From an uncultured Clostridia bacterium (GTDB lineage: Bacteria; Bacillota; Clostridia; Oscillospirales; Acutalibacteraceae): 64,000 nucleotides of DNA. This document shows positions 1-9,124 of this stretch, one piece after another (the stretch's first letter is position 1; each line of letters opens with the position of its first letter). Under the pieces are notes generated by a model. It had not been told where the DNA came from. It made no database searches and was given only the letters and a program-made list of their open reading frames with translations. Position numbers and translations under genes: made by a program. The stretch spans positions 17,887-81,886 of the forward strand of contig CANPXF010000009.1 in NCBI GenBank assembly GCA_947585745.1, given 5' to 3'.

Positions 1-68
1 TATTTATGTATAATGACCTTGTAAAAAGAGAAAATATCCTATATACAAGATTTCAGAGGGGACACTAT

Positions 69-1070
69 ATGCAAAAAATAGTGGAAAATTCAAAGAGTAT
101 ATTTGATTCAAACGGCAACGTAAACTTCGGCGGTTGGTCGAAATCAGCGTTGTTTGAATATAATAAGGACAGCTATCCTGCCGAAAACAGGCTTTGCGAA
201 AGCGACAGCTATTTTATCTCAAACGGCGAAATGGGATTCTATTTGTCACTCAACGCTTCAGGCTATGACCTTTCAATCAAGCTGATTTTAGCCGATTACA
301 AAACGGGGGAAATTGTAACTGACAGCATTTCAAAACATCTTTTGCTTGAACCGCTTAAACTTCCCGCCTCCGACAGCGTCGGAGAGTTCAGTTATAAAGA
401 TAAAAAAATAGCCGTAACCGCTACGAACACGGTTGACGGGAAATATTTAAAATGTGATTTTATCGACTTCGGCAACATTAAAAACCTTTTTGTAAAGCTT
501 TTTTTAAAAAACGGCGGTGCGGATAGTATGAATATGGTTTCGCCGTTCGATAAGGATAAAAAATGTTTTTACTATAAAAGATTTGTCGAGGATTACACAG
601 CGTCGGGGGTAGTACGTTTCGGAGGATTTGACTATAACATAAACGAAGAAAACAGTCTTACTTATTTTTCAAAGTGCAGATACTCGCTTTCGAGACACAG
701 AAAATTCCAGATGCTTTGCGGTACCGCGGATATTGACGGGCATCAGCTGTCAATAAACCTTGCATCAAAAGTAGGAAACAACCGAAACGGAAGTGAAAAC
801 TGTTATTTTGTTGACCATAAGCTTTATAAAATAGGAAGAACAAAAGTCAGCGGAGATGATAAAAAAGCTGTCGGAAAATGGGAATTTTCCACAGCGAATA
901 ACGGCTTGAATTTAACCTTCACCCCGTGTGAAACAAACGGAAAGATTTTAGCCTGTAAATGCGATAATCTCACTATTGTTTTCGGAAAGCTCAACGGAGT
1001 TCTCGAAACGGAGCGGTTCAGAATAAATTTAAAAGATAAAAATTTTCATATGATATTTACATCGCTTTAA
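69..1070 (+). CDS. DUF2804 domain protein
   Basis: Uncharacterised protein of 333 residues that I assign to the DUF2804 family from its overall layout: an N-terminal 'NVNFGGWSKS' opening and a C-terminal block around 'RHRKFQMLCGTADIDGHQ'. No catalytic function is established for the family and I do not infer one. An open frame continues upstream to base 6, but I choose ATG 69 because AGAGGGG lies 6-13 bases before it and the family normally begins near this point; the upstream part has no ribosome binding site. There is no signal peptide or membrane segment, so it is probably cytoplasmic. The gene is followed by a strong hairpin at 1085-1125, and its upstream context lies outside the window. 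Confidence 0.7.
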   Translation: MQKIVENSKSIFDSNGNVNFGGWSKSALFEYNKDSYPAENRLCESDSYFISNGEMGFYLSLNASGYDLSIKLILADYKTGEIVTDSISKHLLLEPLKLPASDSVGEFSYKDKKIAVTATNTVDGKYLKCDFIDFGNIKNLFVKLFLKNGGADSMNMVSPFDKDKKCFYYKRFVEDYTASGVVRFGGFDYNINEENSLTYFSKCRYSLSRHRKFQMLCGTADIDGHQLSINLASKVGNNRNGSENCYFVDHKLYKIGRTKVSGDDKKAVGKWEFSTANNGLNLTFTPCETNGKILACKCDNLTIVFGKLNGVLETERFRINLKDKNFHMIFTSL

Positions 1071-1084
1071 AACAGTTAATAATA

Positions 1085-1125
1085 AAGCTGTGAAATTGAG
1101 TGCCTGCGGACTCATTTCACAGCTT
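1085..1125. terminator. Bidirectional hairpin terminator
   Basis: The arms at 1085-1101 and 1110-1125 (AAGCTGTGAAAT..., ...TTTCACAGCTT) pair almost perfectly around a short GC-rich loop. A T-rich tract follows on the plus strand. It separates two convergent genes, the DUF2804 gene and the minus-strand membrane protein gene. Confidence 0.8.
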
Positions 1126-1133
1126 ATTTTTAA

Positions 1134-1592
1134 TCAATTCGTCTTTAAATACCTTGCGAAAATCCCCATAACCGACATAAACGCCGACACGAGGTATAAA
1201 AGCAGTGCAATAAGCGAGCCGAGGCACAAATACCTTCCTCCGACAAACAGAAGTATGCAGATTATTCCCGCGGCGGAGCATACTATACTCGCGATATTTT
1301 TAAGGTTATACTCTCTGTCAAAAAGCTGAAATCCAAGCGCAATTATCGGTATTACCAAAAACAAAGCGTAGCATAACCCCAAAACATTCAACATTTGCTC
1401 GGTTTCGGCGTTTCCCGTAGAGGCGCCGATATTTGAAATCATATCAAGCACGGTTAAAGTACTCCTTTTATATTGCGGAAGAATCGCTCCTCCCCACACA
1501 TACGGCTCTGTTGTCAGAAAAATCTGAATTAAAAAAAGAATAATTTGTACCACTCTTATTCTTTTTGTGGATTTGTTTTGAATTTTAAGCAT
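1134..1592 (-). CDS. Small four-helix membrane protein, unknown function
   Basis: A 152-residue protein that I do not recognise. It begins with a basic stretch (KNKSTKR-like) followed by about four hydrophobic segments near residues 15-30, 68-88, 97-115 and 120-146, so it should be an integral membrane protein with short loops. The start ATG at 1592 has the ribosome binding site TAGGAGAA a suitable distance upstream. It is a single-gene unit: convergent with the DUF2804 gene and divergent from the GH13 gene, with which it shares an overlapping pair of promoters. No catalytic motif is visible. Confidence 0.65.
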   Translation of the reverse strand: MLKIQNKSTKRIRVVQIILFLIQIFLTTEPYVWGGAILPQYKRSTLTVLDMISNIGASTGNAETEQMLNVLGLCYALFLVIPIIALGFQLFDREYNLKNIASIVCSAAGIICILLFVGGRYLCLGSLIALLLYLVSAFMSVMGIFARYLKTN

Positions 1593-1634
1593 AATTATTA
1601 TTCTCCTAAGGAATTATATTTCGTTATATAAGAT

Positions 1635-1663
1635 ATTGTACCATAAAATCTCAACTTGCACAA
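1635..1663 (-). promoter_or_regulatory. Promoter for the membrane protein gene
   Basis: On the minus strand, a -35 TTGTGC (1658-1663) and a -10 TACAAT (1635-1640) are separated by 17 bases. The -35 overlaps the -35 of the divergent GH13 promoter. Confidence 0.55.
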
Positions 1664-1684
1664 TATCCTTTATTATGATAATAT
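1656..1684 (+). promoter_or_regulatory. Promoter for the GH13 gene
   Basis: A -35 TTGCAC (1656-1661) and a -10 TAATAT (1679-1684) with a 17-base spacer lie about 25 bases upstream of the ribosome binding site of the GH13 gene. Confidence 0.55.
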
Positions 1685-1724
1685 TATGAAGTAAATTTTT
1701 GAAAAACAAAAAGGAATGATTAAT

Positions 1725-3347
1725 TTGAACTGGATAAAAGAATCGCAGATGTACAACATCTATCCGCTCGGCTTTGCGGGAGCTCCGCGCGAGAATGACT
1801 TTAAGCTTGAATACAGGCTTAATAAAATATATGACTGGATAGACAATTTTAAAAAGCTTGGAATAAACACACTTGTTTTCAATCCTGTTTTTGAAAGCAC
1901 AAGACACGGCTATGACACCATTGATTATTACAAAATCGACAGCCGTTTGGGCGATAATAATTCTTTTAAGGAAATTTGTAAAACTCTGCACGAAAACGGA
2001 ATAAGAATTATTTTAGACGGTGTATTTAATCACGTCGGCAGGGATTTTTTCGCTTTTAAGGATTTGCAGAAAAACCGCGAAAATTCTCAGTATTGCTCTT
2101 GGTTTATGAACCTTAATTTTCACGGGAACAATCACTATAACGACGGATTTTGCTATGAGGGCTGGGCGGGTCATATCGACCTCGTTAAGCTGAATTTAGA
2201 CAACTCACAGGTTTCTGACCACCTTATAGACGCGGTTAAGTTCTGGATTAAGGAGTTCGACATAGACGGTCTAAGGCTTGACGCCGCCGATTGCATTAAT
2301 TTAGACTTCTTTAAAAGGCTCAGGAGCGCTTGCCTTTCGTTAAAATCCGACTTCTGGCTTTACGGAGAAATTACAAGCGGAGATTACAACCGCTGGGCAA
2401 ATGATGATGTTCTTCATTCCGTTACAAACTACGAATGTTACAAGGGCATTTACAGCTCGCACAACGATAAAAACTATTTTGAAATCGCACATTCCCTCAA
2501 CCGCCAGTTTGGAAGCGGAGGAATATATCAGAATATATATACCTTTAATTTTGTAGACAATCACGACGTCAACCGCGTTGCAAGTATGCTCAAGGAAAAG
2601 CGTCACCTCAATAATGTCTACACTATTCTCTACACAATGCCCGGAGTGCCTTGCATTTACTACGGAAGCGAGTGGGCATTAGAGGGTACACGGACAGCAC
2701 ACAGCGACTATGAGCTTCGTCCGTGCCTTGATATTAACAATATTCCGAATCCGAACTACAACCTTTACAACCACATCTGCAGGCTCGGAAAAATCAGAAA
2801 GGCCCTGCCCGCGCTTAAATACGGAAACTATAAAAATATAAACATTAAAAACGAACAGCTTGTATTTATGCGTGAATGTGACAGACAGACGGTCTACGTT
2901 GCGCTTAATCTCTCGTCTGATGATTATAACATTGACTTTAATGTCGACGGAAACGGCACATTTACCGACGCGTTAACCTCTGAAAAATTTGACGCAAACG
3001 GCTATGCAAATATTCCGCTTAAACCATTCTCCTCCCGAATCCTCGTGCTTAACTGGGACAATCAGGAAACTGATTTTAACGATGAAACTATAATTCCTGT
3101 TGAGAATAATAAGCCCGACGGTCAGTCTATCGGGAAAATACCTGTAAGAATAGGAAAATACTGTCACTATAAGGGCAACGAATACGAAGTAATCGGAATA
3201 GCGAAGGACAGCGAAACCTTGGAAGAGTTAGTTGTATACAGAGCGCTTTACGGTGAATTTGAGTTATGGGTAAGAAACAGGCTGAATTTTGAGGAAATAA
3301 TTGAAGTGAACGGAAAACCAACAAGAAGATTTGAGCCTATTGATTAA
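1725..3347 (+). CDS. GH13 alpha-amylase-family enzyme with C-terminal DUF1653
   Basis: Predicted cytoplasmic alpha-glucan hydrolase or glucanotransferase of family GH13, 540 residues. The (beta/alpha)8 landmarks are present: region I 'DGVFNHVGRDF' near 98, the nucleophile Asp in 'DGLRLDA' near 186, the acid/base Glu in 'WLYGEIT' near 215 and the third Asp in 'VDNHDVNR' near 281. After the usual C-terminal beta domain there is an additional region from about 472 to the end ('GKYCHYKGNEYEV...', '...VYRALYGEFELWVR') that matches DUF1653, which is normally a separate small protein. The start is TTG 1725: AAAGGA directly abuts the in-frame ATG at 1716, leaving no spacing for it, but is well placed for the TTG. 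No signal peptide is present, so the substrate is probably an intracellular maltodextrin or glycogen-derived oligosaccharide. Exact specificity cannot be read from the sequence. Confidence 0.88.
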   Translation: MNWIKESQMYNIYPLGFAGAPRENDFKLEYRLNKIYDWIDNFKKLGINTLVFNPVFESTRHGYDTIDYYKIDSRLGDNNSFKEICKTLHENGIRIILDGVFNHVGRDFFAFKDLQKNRENSQYCSWFMNLNFHGNNHYNDGFCYEGWAGHIDLVKLNLDNSQVSDHLIDAVKFWIKEFDIDGLRLDAADCINLDFFKRLRSACLSLKSDFWLYGEITSGDYNRWANDDVLHSVTNYECYKGIYSSHNDKNYFEIAHSLNRQFGSGGIYQNIYTFNFVDNHDVNRVASMLKEKRHLNNVYTILYTMPGVPCIYYGSEWALEGTRTAHSDYELRPCLDINNIPNPNYNLYNHICRLGKIRKALPALKYGNYKNINIKNEQLVFMRECDRQTVYVALNLSSDDYNIDFNVDGNGTFTDALTSEKFDANGYANIPLKPFSSRILVLNWDNQETDFNDETIIPVENNKPDGQSIGKIPVRIGKYCHYKGNEYEVIGIAKDSETLEELVVYRALYGEFELWVRNRLNFEEIIEVNGKPTRRFEPID

Positions 3348-3393
3348 TTTAATAACAAAATTAATATTTCAACCGTTCACTACAAATTTTTAT

Positions 3394-3430
3394 AAAATAA
3401 GACGTCGGAAAAAATCCGACGTCTTATTTT
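3394..3430. terminator. Bidirectional terminator between GH13 and LCP genes
   Basis: A 15-bp perfect stem (3394-3408 with 3416-3430; AAAATAAGACGTCGG and its complement) with a 7-base loop. An A/T tract on each side lets it work for both convergent genes. Confidence 0.88.
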
Positions 3431-3439
3431 ATGTGATTA

Positions 3440-4546
3440 TCAAGTAGATTCAATTAAATCTCCAAAAACAAACTTCGCGAATTTTTCACGGCATTTGTCC
3501 ATATCGTTTATCTGGATACAGGAGCCTACTACAGGGTCCGTGTAGTATGACCATAACCCGTCCTGCGGAATCGTATATTGCTTTACCTTATACGACATAT
3601 AAGTCATTGAACGGGTAACAAGACCTGTTATTTCGTCTTTCTTCAGGTTAGTTGTTACAAGGGGACCGACGTCGGCAACAATTTGAATCAGCTGAGTTAT
3701 TGACGCGTTTCTCATATCCTTAAAAACGGTTTCCAAAAGCTTTCTCTGACGGCTTGTTCTGTCCCAGTCGTCGCCCGATTGTACGCCGTCATAGCCTCTG
3801 TCACGCGCGTACCAAAGCGCCTGCTGACCTGTAAGGGTAATCTTTCCGTCCTTTTCTTCAAGCAAATAGCGCTCATCTGTCTGATGGTTAATATACATTT
3901 GCCAGTTGATATAAGCGACCTCGTCATGGTCGAGGTTAATTGTCAAGCCGCCGAGAACGTCAATAATTTTTTTAAAGCTTGTAAAATCAACTACCGCGTA
4001 TCGGTCTACCTTAACTCCGAAATTAGCCTCGATTGTACGTATAGCAAGCGAAGCCCCACCCAAAGAATATGAAGAATTTATCTTGCCGTAGCCGTGTCCC
4101 GGGATGTAAACGTAGGTATCACGCTGGAATGAAGTCAGCTTAATTTTTTTAGAATTGTTATCAATAGACGCCATAATCATCGAGTCCGAACGTCCCGTTG
4201 TGCCTTTGCTGTGATTATCCTCGCCGAAAAGCATAACATTAAGTACCTTTGAGTTTGAAAGCAAATCGGAATCGGTTACCGCGATATTAAAATCCTCAGG
4301 CTCCTCGACTATAGGCTCGGTTTCTTTAGTTTTTCCCGTAGGTTCCGTAATCTCATTTTCAAAAACAAGCGAGTCCAGAGCGTTGTAATAGTAAATCATA
4401 CCCGCGCCCGTTATCATAAAAACAATTGCCAAAACGAGAGAAACCGCACGTTTTACTCTGCCTTTTTTCTTATATAATTTTACAACCTGGGTATTTGAAC
4501 TGATGTCAACATACTCAGAGTTATTTCTTCCTCTGTTTCCTGCCAT
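3440..4546 (-). CDS. LytR-CpsA-Psr (LCP) family wall polymer ligase
   Basis: A 368-residue membrane-anchored enzyme of the LCP family. These proteins transfer undecaprenyl-linked glycopolymers such as teichoic acids or capsule to peptidoglycan on the outer face of the membrane. A basic cytoplasmic tail (1-32) precedes one transmembrane helix (about 33-53), an acidic Glu/Pro-rich linker (60-90), and the LCP domain with the expected residues: 'GRSDSMIM' (Arg119, Asp121), 'SFQRDTYV' (Arg142, Asp143), 'KINSSYSLGG' and 'GLTINLD'. Length is usual for the family. It is monocistronic, with a ribosome binding site (AAAGGAG) upstream of ATG 4546. It lies close to the yfhO, GT2 and licD group on the other strand, which fits a shared role in envelope polymer assembly, but the exact substrate is not determinable here. 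Confidence 0.9.
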   Translation of the reverse strand: MAGNRGRNNSEYVDISSNTQVVKLYKKKGRVKRAVSLVLAIVFMITGAGMIYYYNALDSLVFENEITEPTGKTKETEPIVEEPEDFNIAVTDSDLLSNSKVLNVMLFGEDNHSKGTTGRSDSMIMASIDNNSKKIKLTSFQRDTYVYIPGHGYGKINSSYSLGGASLAIRTIEANFGVKVDRYAVVDFTSFKKIIDVLGGLTINLDHDEVAYINWQMYINHQTDERYLLEEKDGKITLTGQQALWYARDRGYDGVQSGDDWDRTSRQRKLLETVFKDMRNASITQLIQIVADVGPLVTTNLKKDEITGLVTRSMTYMSYKVKQYTIPQDGLWSYYTDPVVGSCIQINDMDKCREKFAKFVFGDLIEST

Positions 4547-4602
4547 AACATAGCTCCTTTATATAAATAGAAACATTTCGACACAATATTACATTTTGTG
4601 AT

Positions 4603-4612
4603 ATTATAGCAT
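4603..4612 (-). promoter_or_regulatory. Extended -10 element for the LCP gene
   Basis: On the minus strand the sequence reads ATGCTATAAT, that is, a consensus -10 with the TGn extension. The -35 region is weak, which is common for extended -10 promoters. Confidence 0.4.
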
Positions 4613-4673
4613 AGAAGTATACAATTTATTATTCTTTAAAAGAATATAACGTCATTGTCATAATTTACTTGTT

Positions 4674-5264
4674 TTAATTATTTATTTCATCAAGCGTCAA
4701 TGAGAAAGACGGCAAAAAGCTTTCAATAAATTCCTCAACCTCCGGCATATTCATATCGTTCAGGAGTCTTTCGGTAGAAAGCTTTGCGTTTTTAAACTCA
4801 TCATTGCCCACTCTTATCTCCTCTATGCACTTTACGAGAGCCGAAAGCTTATCAGCCGCCTTTACATATTTTATAAGCTCCTTGTCATTTTTATTCTCCA
4901 TTAGAATTATATCTGAATATTCGTTCTGCAAATTTTCTGGTAGCATAGAAACCAACCTCTCGCCCGCTATACGCTCAACTTCTTTATAAGATTTAATTAT
5001 GTCCGAATTATAGTATTTTACAGGCGTCGGCATATCTCCCGTTATGATTTCCGTAACATCGTGATACATTCCGAGCAGCGCCGCGCGCTCGGCGTTCAGC
5101 TTATTTTTTGAATTTCTATTGTGAAGTAATACAAGCAAATGAGCAAACATTGCCGTTTGCAGGCTATGCTCGCTTATATTCTCACTGTTAGTATTATTCA
5201 TAAGCCCCCATCTTGTTATATATTTCATACGAGAAAGCATCGCAAAAAAATGTGAATTTTCCAA
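4674..5264 (-). CDS. YfbR-like 5'-deoxynucleotidase (HD domain)
   Basis: HD-superfamily phosphohydrolase of 196 residues, closely resembling E. coli YfbR, which removes the 5' phosphate from deoxyribonucleoside monophosphates. Visible signatures are the opening 'ENSHFFAMLSRMKYITRW' with Trp19 (the residue that excludes ribonucleotides in YfbR), the metal ligands His33 in 'SEHSLQ' and His68-Asp69 in 'GMYHDVTE', and 'GDMPTPVKYYN'. It ends 'PSFSLTLDEI' exactly as the family does. The start is TTG 5264: GGAGG at 5271-5275 is ideally spaced for it, homology begins there, and the frame upstream to 5303 lacks support. It is transcribed alone, divergent from yfhO. Confidence 0.88.
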   Translation of the reverse strand: MENSHFFAMLSRMKYITRWGLMNNTNSENISEHSLQTAMFAHLLVLLHNRNSKNKLNAERAALLGMYHDVTEIITGDMPTPVKYYNSDIIKSYKEVERIAGERLVSMLPENLQNEYSDIILMENKNDKELIKYVKAADKLSALVKCIEEIRVGNDEFKNAKLSTERLLNDMNMPEVEEFIESFLPSFSLTLDEINN

Positions 5265-5367
5265 ATTTATCCTCCTTATTTTCAAGTTTTTATTTAAAAT
5301 CAAGCAATATTGTGATATACTTTATTATACTATTATTTCTAATCTTTTGCAATAACAGGTAAAGCTT

Positions 5368-7827
5368 ATGGTGAACAATAAACTTTTTAAAACCTTAAAC
5401 GGAAAACGTCAGAAAAACTACGGCCTTACGGCATTTTTGCTCGGGCTGTTAATTTCCGCGCTTTTATTCGTTCCTATTATCATTCAAAACAACGGAGTTT
5501 TTATGTATTACGGGGATTTTAATGTTCAGGAAATTCCGTTTTATCAGATGATACACGACGCTGTTCTCTCAGGCAATACGAACTGGAGCAATACCACCGA
5601 CCTCGGCAGCGCAACGATAAGCTCCTATTCATTTTATCTTATGGGAAGTCCGTTTTTTCTGCTTACGCTGTTGTTTCCGAGCGGCGCGGTTCCGTTTTTA
5701 ATCGGACCAGTATTTATGCTGAAATTCGCCTGCTGTTCTCTTACTTCCTATCTATATCTTAAAAGATATGTTAAAAACAGAATGTTCGCGGTTGCGGGAG
5801 GACTTTTATACGCTTTTTCGGGATTTTCGATTTACAACATTTTCTTTTTTCACTTTCACGAGCCAATGATAGTTTTCCCTCTGCTTTTGCTCGCTGTCGA
5901 CGAAATGATGTACAACAACCGAAAAGGCGTTGTTTGCCTTGCGGTATTTACGGCTTGTACCGTAAATTATTATTTCTTTGCGGGAATGGCGGTTTTCACG
6001 GCGATATACTGGTTTATGCTTGTATTCACGAACAACTATAAGCTAACGCTTTCAAAGCTTTTTTTCTTTATTTTCGAGGTTCTCTTAGGATTTCTCGCGA
6101 GCGCGTTTATAATTCTGCCGACCGCTCTTTTTATAAACGGCAACCCAAGACTTTCCGTACTGCCTGACGGCTACAATTCTCTTGTGTATGATAATCCGCA
6201 AAAGTACTGGTACATTATTTTAAGCTTCTTCTTCCCGCCCGAGCTTGCGGCGGAGCCTAATTTCACACCTGATGTTGACGCTAATTGGGCGTCTGTCAGC
6301 GGTTGGTTGCCTCTTGTAGGAATGACGGGAGTTATCGGATACCTTCAGCTTAAAAAACGCGACTGGCTCAAAAAGCTTATTCTGCTTTTAATTGTCTTTG
6401 CGCTCATACCTCTGTTCAACTCGGCTTTTCAGCTTTTAAACGCGAGCATATTCTACGCCAGATGGTATTATATGCTTGTACTGATTATGTGTCTTGCAAC
6501 AGTTAAAGCGCTCGAAAACAGCGAGGTCAATTGGACAAGAGCCTTGTGCTGGTCAGGCTCGATAACCGCCTCAATCGCTCTTTTAATCGGACTTATGCCC
6601 GAATCGGTTTATGAAGACGATGTTTACAAATACACAAAAATCGGATTGGAAGATAATTTTCCGAGATACTGGATTTATGTTGCAACCGCAATTTTATCCT
6701 TGCTTTTGTTCGCAATTATAATCACAAAATTCAAATCATCAAGCCGCAGGCTGGCTTTGGCTGTTACCGCGGGAATATGTCTTATTTCCTTAGTTTCATC
6801 TACATATATCGTTGAAACGGGAAACCGAATGGACGGAGACGACAACTCGTATATAAGAAAAAATCTTATCGGAGCGTCAGACAGCGTAAAGCTTGACGGC
6901 ATAAAAAGCGCAAGGAGCGATTTTATAGATTCTGTAGATAATTCGGCGATGTACCTTAAAGTCCCGTCAATACAAGCTTTTCACAGCGTCGTTACTCCGT
7001 CGATAATGACATTCTACGACAGTATAGGATATACAAGAGATGTCGCGTCGGAGCCTGACACGAATAACTATGGACTTCGGGGACTTTTTAGCTGTAAGTA
7101 TCTTTTCTGCGACAACAGAGAAAGCTTTACCGACAAAAGAGGTAAAACAAAAATGCCGGGCTGGAGTTATCTGAAAGAAATAAACGGATTTAAAGTTTAT
7201 AAAAACGACTACTTCGTTCCAATGGGATTTATGTACGACAGCTTTATCACGGAGGACGAGTTTAATAATATTGATGAAAATTATAAAACCGAAGCTATTT
7301 TGAAGTCAATGGTGCTAAGCGATGAAGATATTTTAAAATTTTCAAATCTTACGGGCTACAGCAAAAAGGACACGGATACTATTGCAAAAGATAAAAAAGC
7401 AAAGCCCGCGAATAAAAAATTCAGAAGTAAAACAAAGGACTTTTTATACGGAAGATACAACTACTTTGACGACTGCAAAAAGCTTGCCGAAAAATCCTGC
7501 GACAGCTTTGAATACAATAACGAAGGCTTTACGGCTGAAATAAATAATACGGGAAAAGAAAATCTGCTGTTTTTCAGCATACCATATACAGAGGGCTGGA
7601 CTGCGTTCGTTAACGGCAAAGAGGCGGAAATTGTAAAATCTAATTTCGGATTTATGTCAGTTTCGGTCGAAGGCAATAAAAAGAGTAAAATTGTATTCAA
7701 ATACAACCCGCCCGGTTTCCATATAGGAATTATAATCACAGCAGTATGTGGTACAATATTTGTTATGTATGTTTCCGCTTTTGTTTTGCTCAAAAAATTA
7801 AAGCGGAAAAATCGAGGTAAAAAATGA
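5368..7827 (+). CDS. YfhO family multi-pass membrane protein
   Basis: An 819-residue polytopic protein of the YfhO family, which is GT-C-like. In Bacillus and Listeria, YfhO relatives work with a polyprenyl-phosphate sugar synthase and a flippase to add sugars to lipoteichoic acid outside the cell. Features are a signature near residue 45-60 ('GDFNVQEIPFYQM'), roughly a dozen hydrophobic helices between 18 and 500, a long extracellular soluble segment (about 500-780), and one final helix near 785-805 followed by a basic tail. The start ATG 5368 has a moderate ribosome binding site (AGGTAAAG). The stop overlaps the pepV start as ATGA, so the genes are translationally coupled. With GT2 and licD downstream, a role in glycan decoration is plausible, but this is inferred from family and context. 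Confidence 0.82.
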   Translation: MVNNKLFKTLNGKRQKNYGLTAFLLGLLISALLFVPIIIQNNGVFMYYGDFNVQEIPFYQMIHDAVLSGNTNWSNTTDLGSATISSYSFYLMGSPFFLLTLLFPSGAVPFLIGPVFMLKFACCSLTSYLYLKRYVKNRMFAVAGGLLYAFSGFSIYNIFFFHFHEPMIVFPLLLLAVDEMMYNNRKGVVCLAVFTACTVNYYFFAGMAVFTAIYWFMLVFTNNYKLTLSKLFFFIFEVLLGFLASAFIILPTALFINGNPRLSVLPDGYNSLVYDNPQKYWYIILSFFFPPELAAEPNFTPDVDANWASVSGWLPLVGMTGVIGYLQLKKRDWLKKLILLLIVFALIPLFNSAFQLLNASIFYARWYYMLVLIMCLATVKALENSEVNWTRALCWSGSITASIALLIGLMPESVYEDDVYKYTKIGLEDNFPRYWIYVATAILSLLLFAIIITKFKSSSRRLALAVTAGICLISLVSSTYIVETGNRMDGDDNSYIRKNLIGASDSVKLDGIKSARSDFIDSVDNSAMYLKVPSIQAFHSVVTPSIMTFYDSIGYTRDVASEPDTNNYGLRGLFSCKYLFCDNRESFTDKRGKTKMPGWSYLKEINGFKVYKNDYFVPMGFMYDSFITEDEFNNIDENYKTEAILKSMVLSDEDILKFSNLTGYSKKDTDTIAKDKKAKPANKKFRSKTKDFLYGRYNYFDDCKKLAEKSCDSFEYNNEGFTAEINNTGKENLLFFSIPYTEGWTAFVNGKEAEIVKSNFGFMSVSVEGNKKSKIVFKYNPPGFHIGIIITAVCGTIFVMYVSAFVLLKKLKRKNRGKK

Positions 7828-9113
7828 ATTTCGGCGAAAACATCTTAAAATATAAAGACGATATTTTAAAAGATTTGAAACAGCTTTTAGAAATAAAGTC
7901 AGTTTCACAAGAAAATCCCGAAGAATGTAAAAAAGCATTGGACTTTATATTAAAAAGAGCGCGGGATTTCGGACTTATTACGAAAAATATTAAGGGAAAA
8001 GCAGGCCACGTTCAGCTCGGAAACGGCGGAAAACTCTGCGGAGTTTTAACTCACCTTGACGTTGTCCCCGCGGGTAAAAACTGGAGCGTTGAACCGTTCA
8101 CCTTAACAAAGAAAAACGGACGTCTTTACGGCAGAGGCGTCGACGACGATAAGGGCGCGTCCATTGTTGACCTGTACTGCCTTAAAATTCTTAAAGACAG
8201 CAACATAACAGGAAAAAACACCGTTAGATGTATATTCGGAACAGACGAGGAAATCGGTATGTCCGATATGGAAACATATTTTGAGAACGAGCCTCTTCCC
8301 GATATAAGCTTTACCCCCGACAGCGACTACGGTATCTGCTTTGCAGAAAAAGGAATTTTACAGATTAAAATTTCTGACGATAAAAACGACAGAAAAATTA
8401 TAAAAAATTTCACTTCAGGTTCGGCTGTAAACGCTGTTCCCGACGAGGCAAAAGCGATTTATTATTCTAATAACGAATTAAAAGAGGAGATATGCTACGG
8501 CAGAGCCTCCCACGCTTGTGAGCCTTACAAAGGTAAAAATGCCTCAACTAAGCTCATAATGCTTTTAAAGAAAAATAACTCTGATTTGGGCAATCTATGC
8601 AATTTCATCTTAGATAAAATTGCAAACGAACTCGACGGTAATTCTCTCGGTATTAAAACAAGCGACGAACCTTCGGGAGAGCTGACCTGCAATCTCGGAA
8701 AAATTCGTATAAACGATAACGAATCCTACTTTACATTAGATATACGCTATCCCGTTACAAAAAACGGAGATGAGATTTTAAATAAGATAATTACTAATGC
8801 CGAAGAATACTCGCTTTCGGTTGAGATTATCCATCACGCGCCTCCGCTGTATCTTCCAAAGGACAGCGAAATCATCAGGCTTTTATCAAGCGCGTATGAG
8901 GACATTGTTCATAAAAAGCCCAAGCTGTACTCAACGGGCGGAGGAACATACGCGCGTATGCTCGGCTCAAAAGGCGTTGCGTTCGGGCCTGCGTTTCCCG
9001 ACGACAATGTAAATATGCACAACGCAGACGAGAGTATTAACGAGGAGAATTTTTTTAAACACGCCCAAATTTGCTTGCAGGCAGTTTATAAAATGTATAC
9101 ACAAGATTTTTAA
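7824..9113 (+). CDS. pepV: M20-family dipeptidase, PepV/Sapep type
   Basis: Metal-dependent dipeptidase of 429 residues, expected to hydrolyse short peptides, mostly dipeptides, in the cytoplasm. The binuclear-metal ligands of the M20 family can be read in order: His77-x-Asp79 in 'THLDVVPAG', Asp108 in 'GRGVDDDKG', the general base Glu142 and metal Glu143 in 'GTDEEIG', Asp166 in 'FTPDSDYG', and a late His in 'NMHNADESI'. The lid domain of PepV-type enzymes is present in the middle third. The gene overlaps the end of yfhO by four bases (ATGA), and 11 bases separate it from the DUF975 gene. Its presence in this run is probably operon membership rather than shared function. Confidence 0.87.
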   Translation: MNFGENILKYKDDILKDLKQLLEIKSVSQENPEECKKALDFILKRARDFGLITKNIKGKAGHVQLGNGGKLCGVLTHLDVVPAGKNWSVEPFTLTKKNGRLYGRGVDDDKGASIVDLYCLKILKDSNITGKNTVRCIFGTDEEIGMSDMETYFENEPLPDISFTPDSDYGICFAEKGILQIKISDDKNDRKIIKNFTSGSAVNAVPDEAKAIYYSNNELKEEICYGRASHACEPYKGKNASTKLIMLLKKNNSDLGNLCNFILDKIANELDGNSLGIKTSDEPSGELTCNLGKIRINDNESYFTLDIRYPVTKNGDEILNKIITNAEEYSLSVEIIHHAPPLYLPKDSEIIRLLSSAYEDIVHKKPKLYSTGGGTYARMLGSKGVAFGPAFPDDNVNMHNADESINEENFFKHAQICLQAVYKMYTQDF

Positions 9114-9124
9114 TTGGTGATTCT

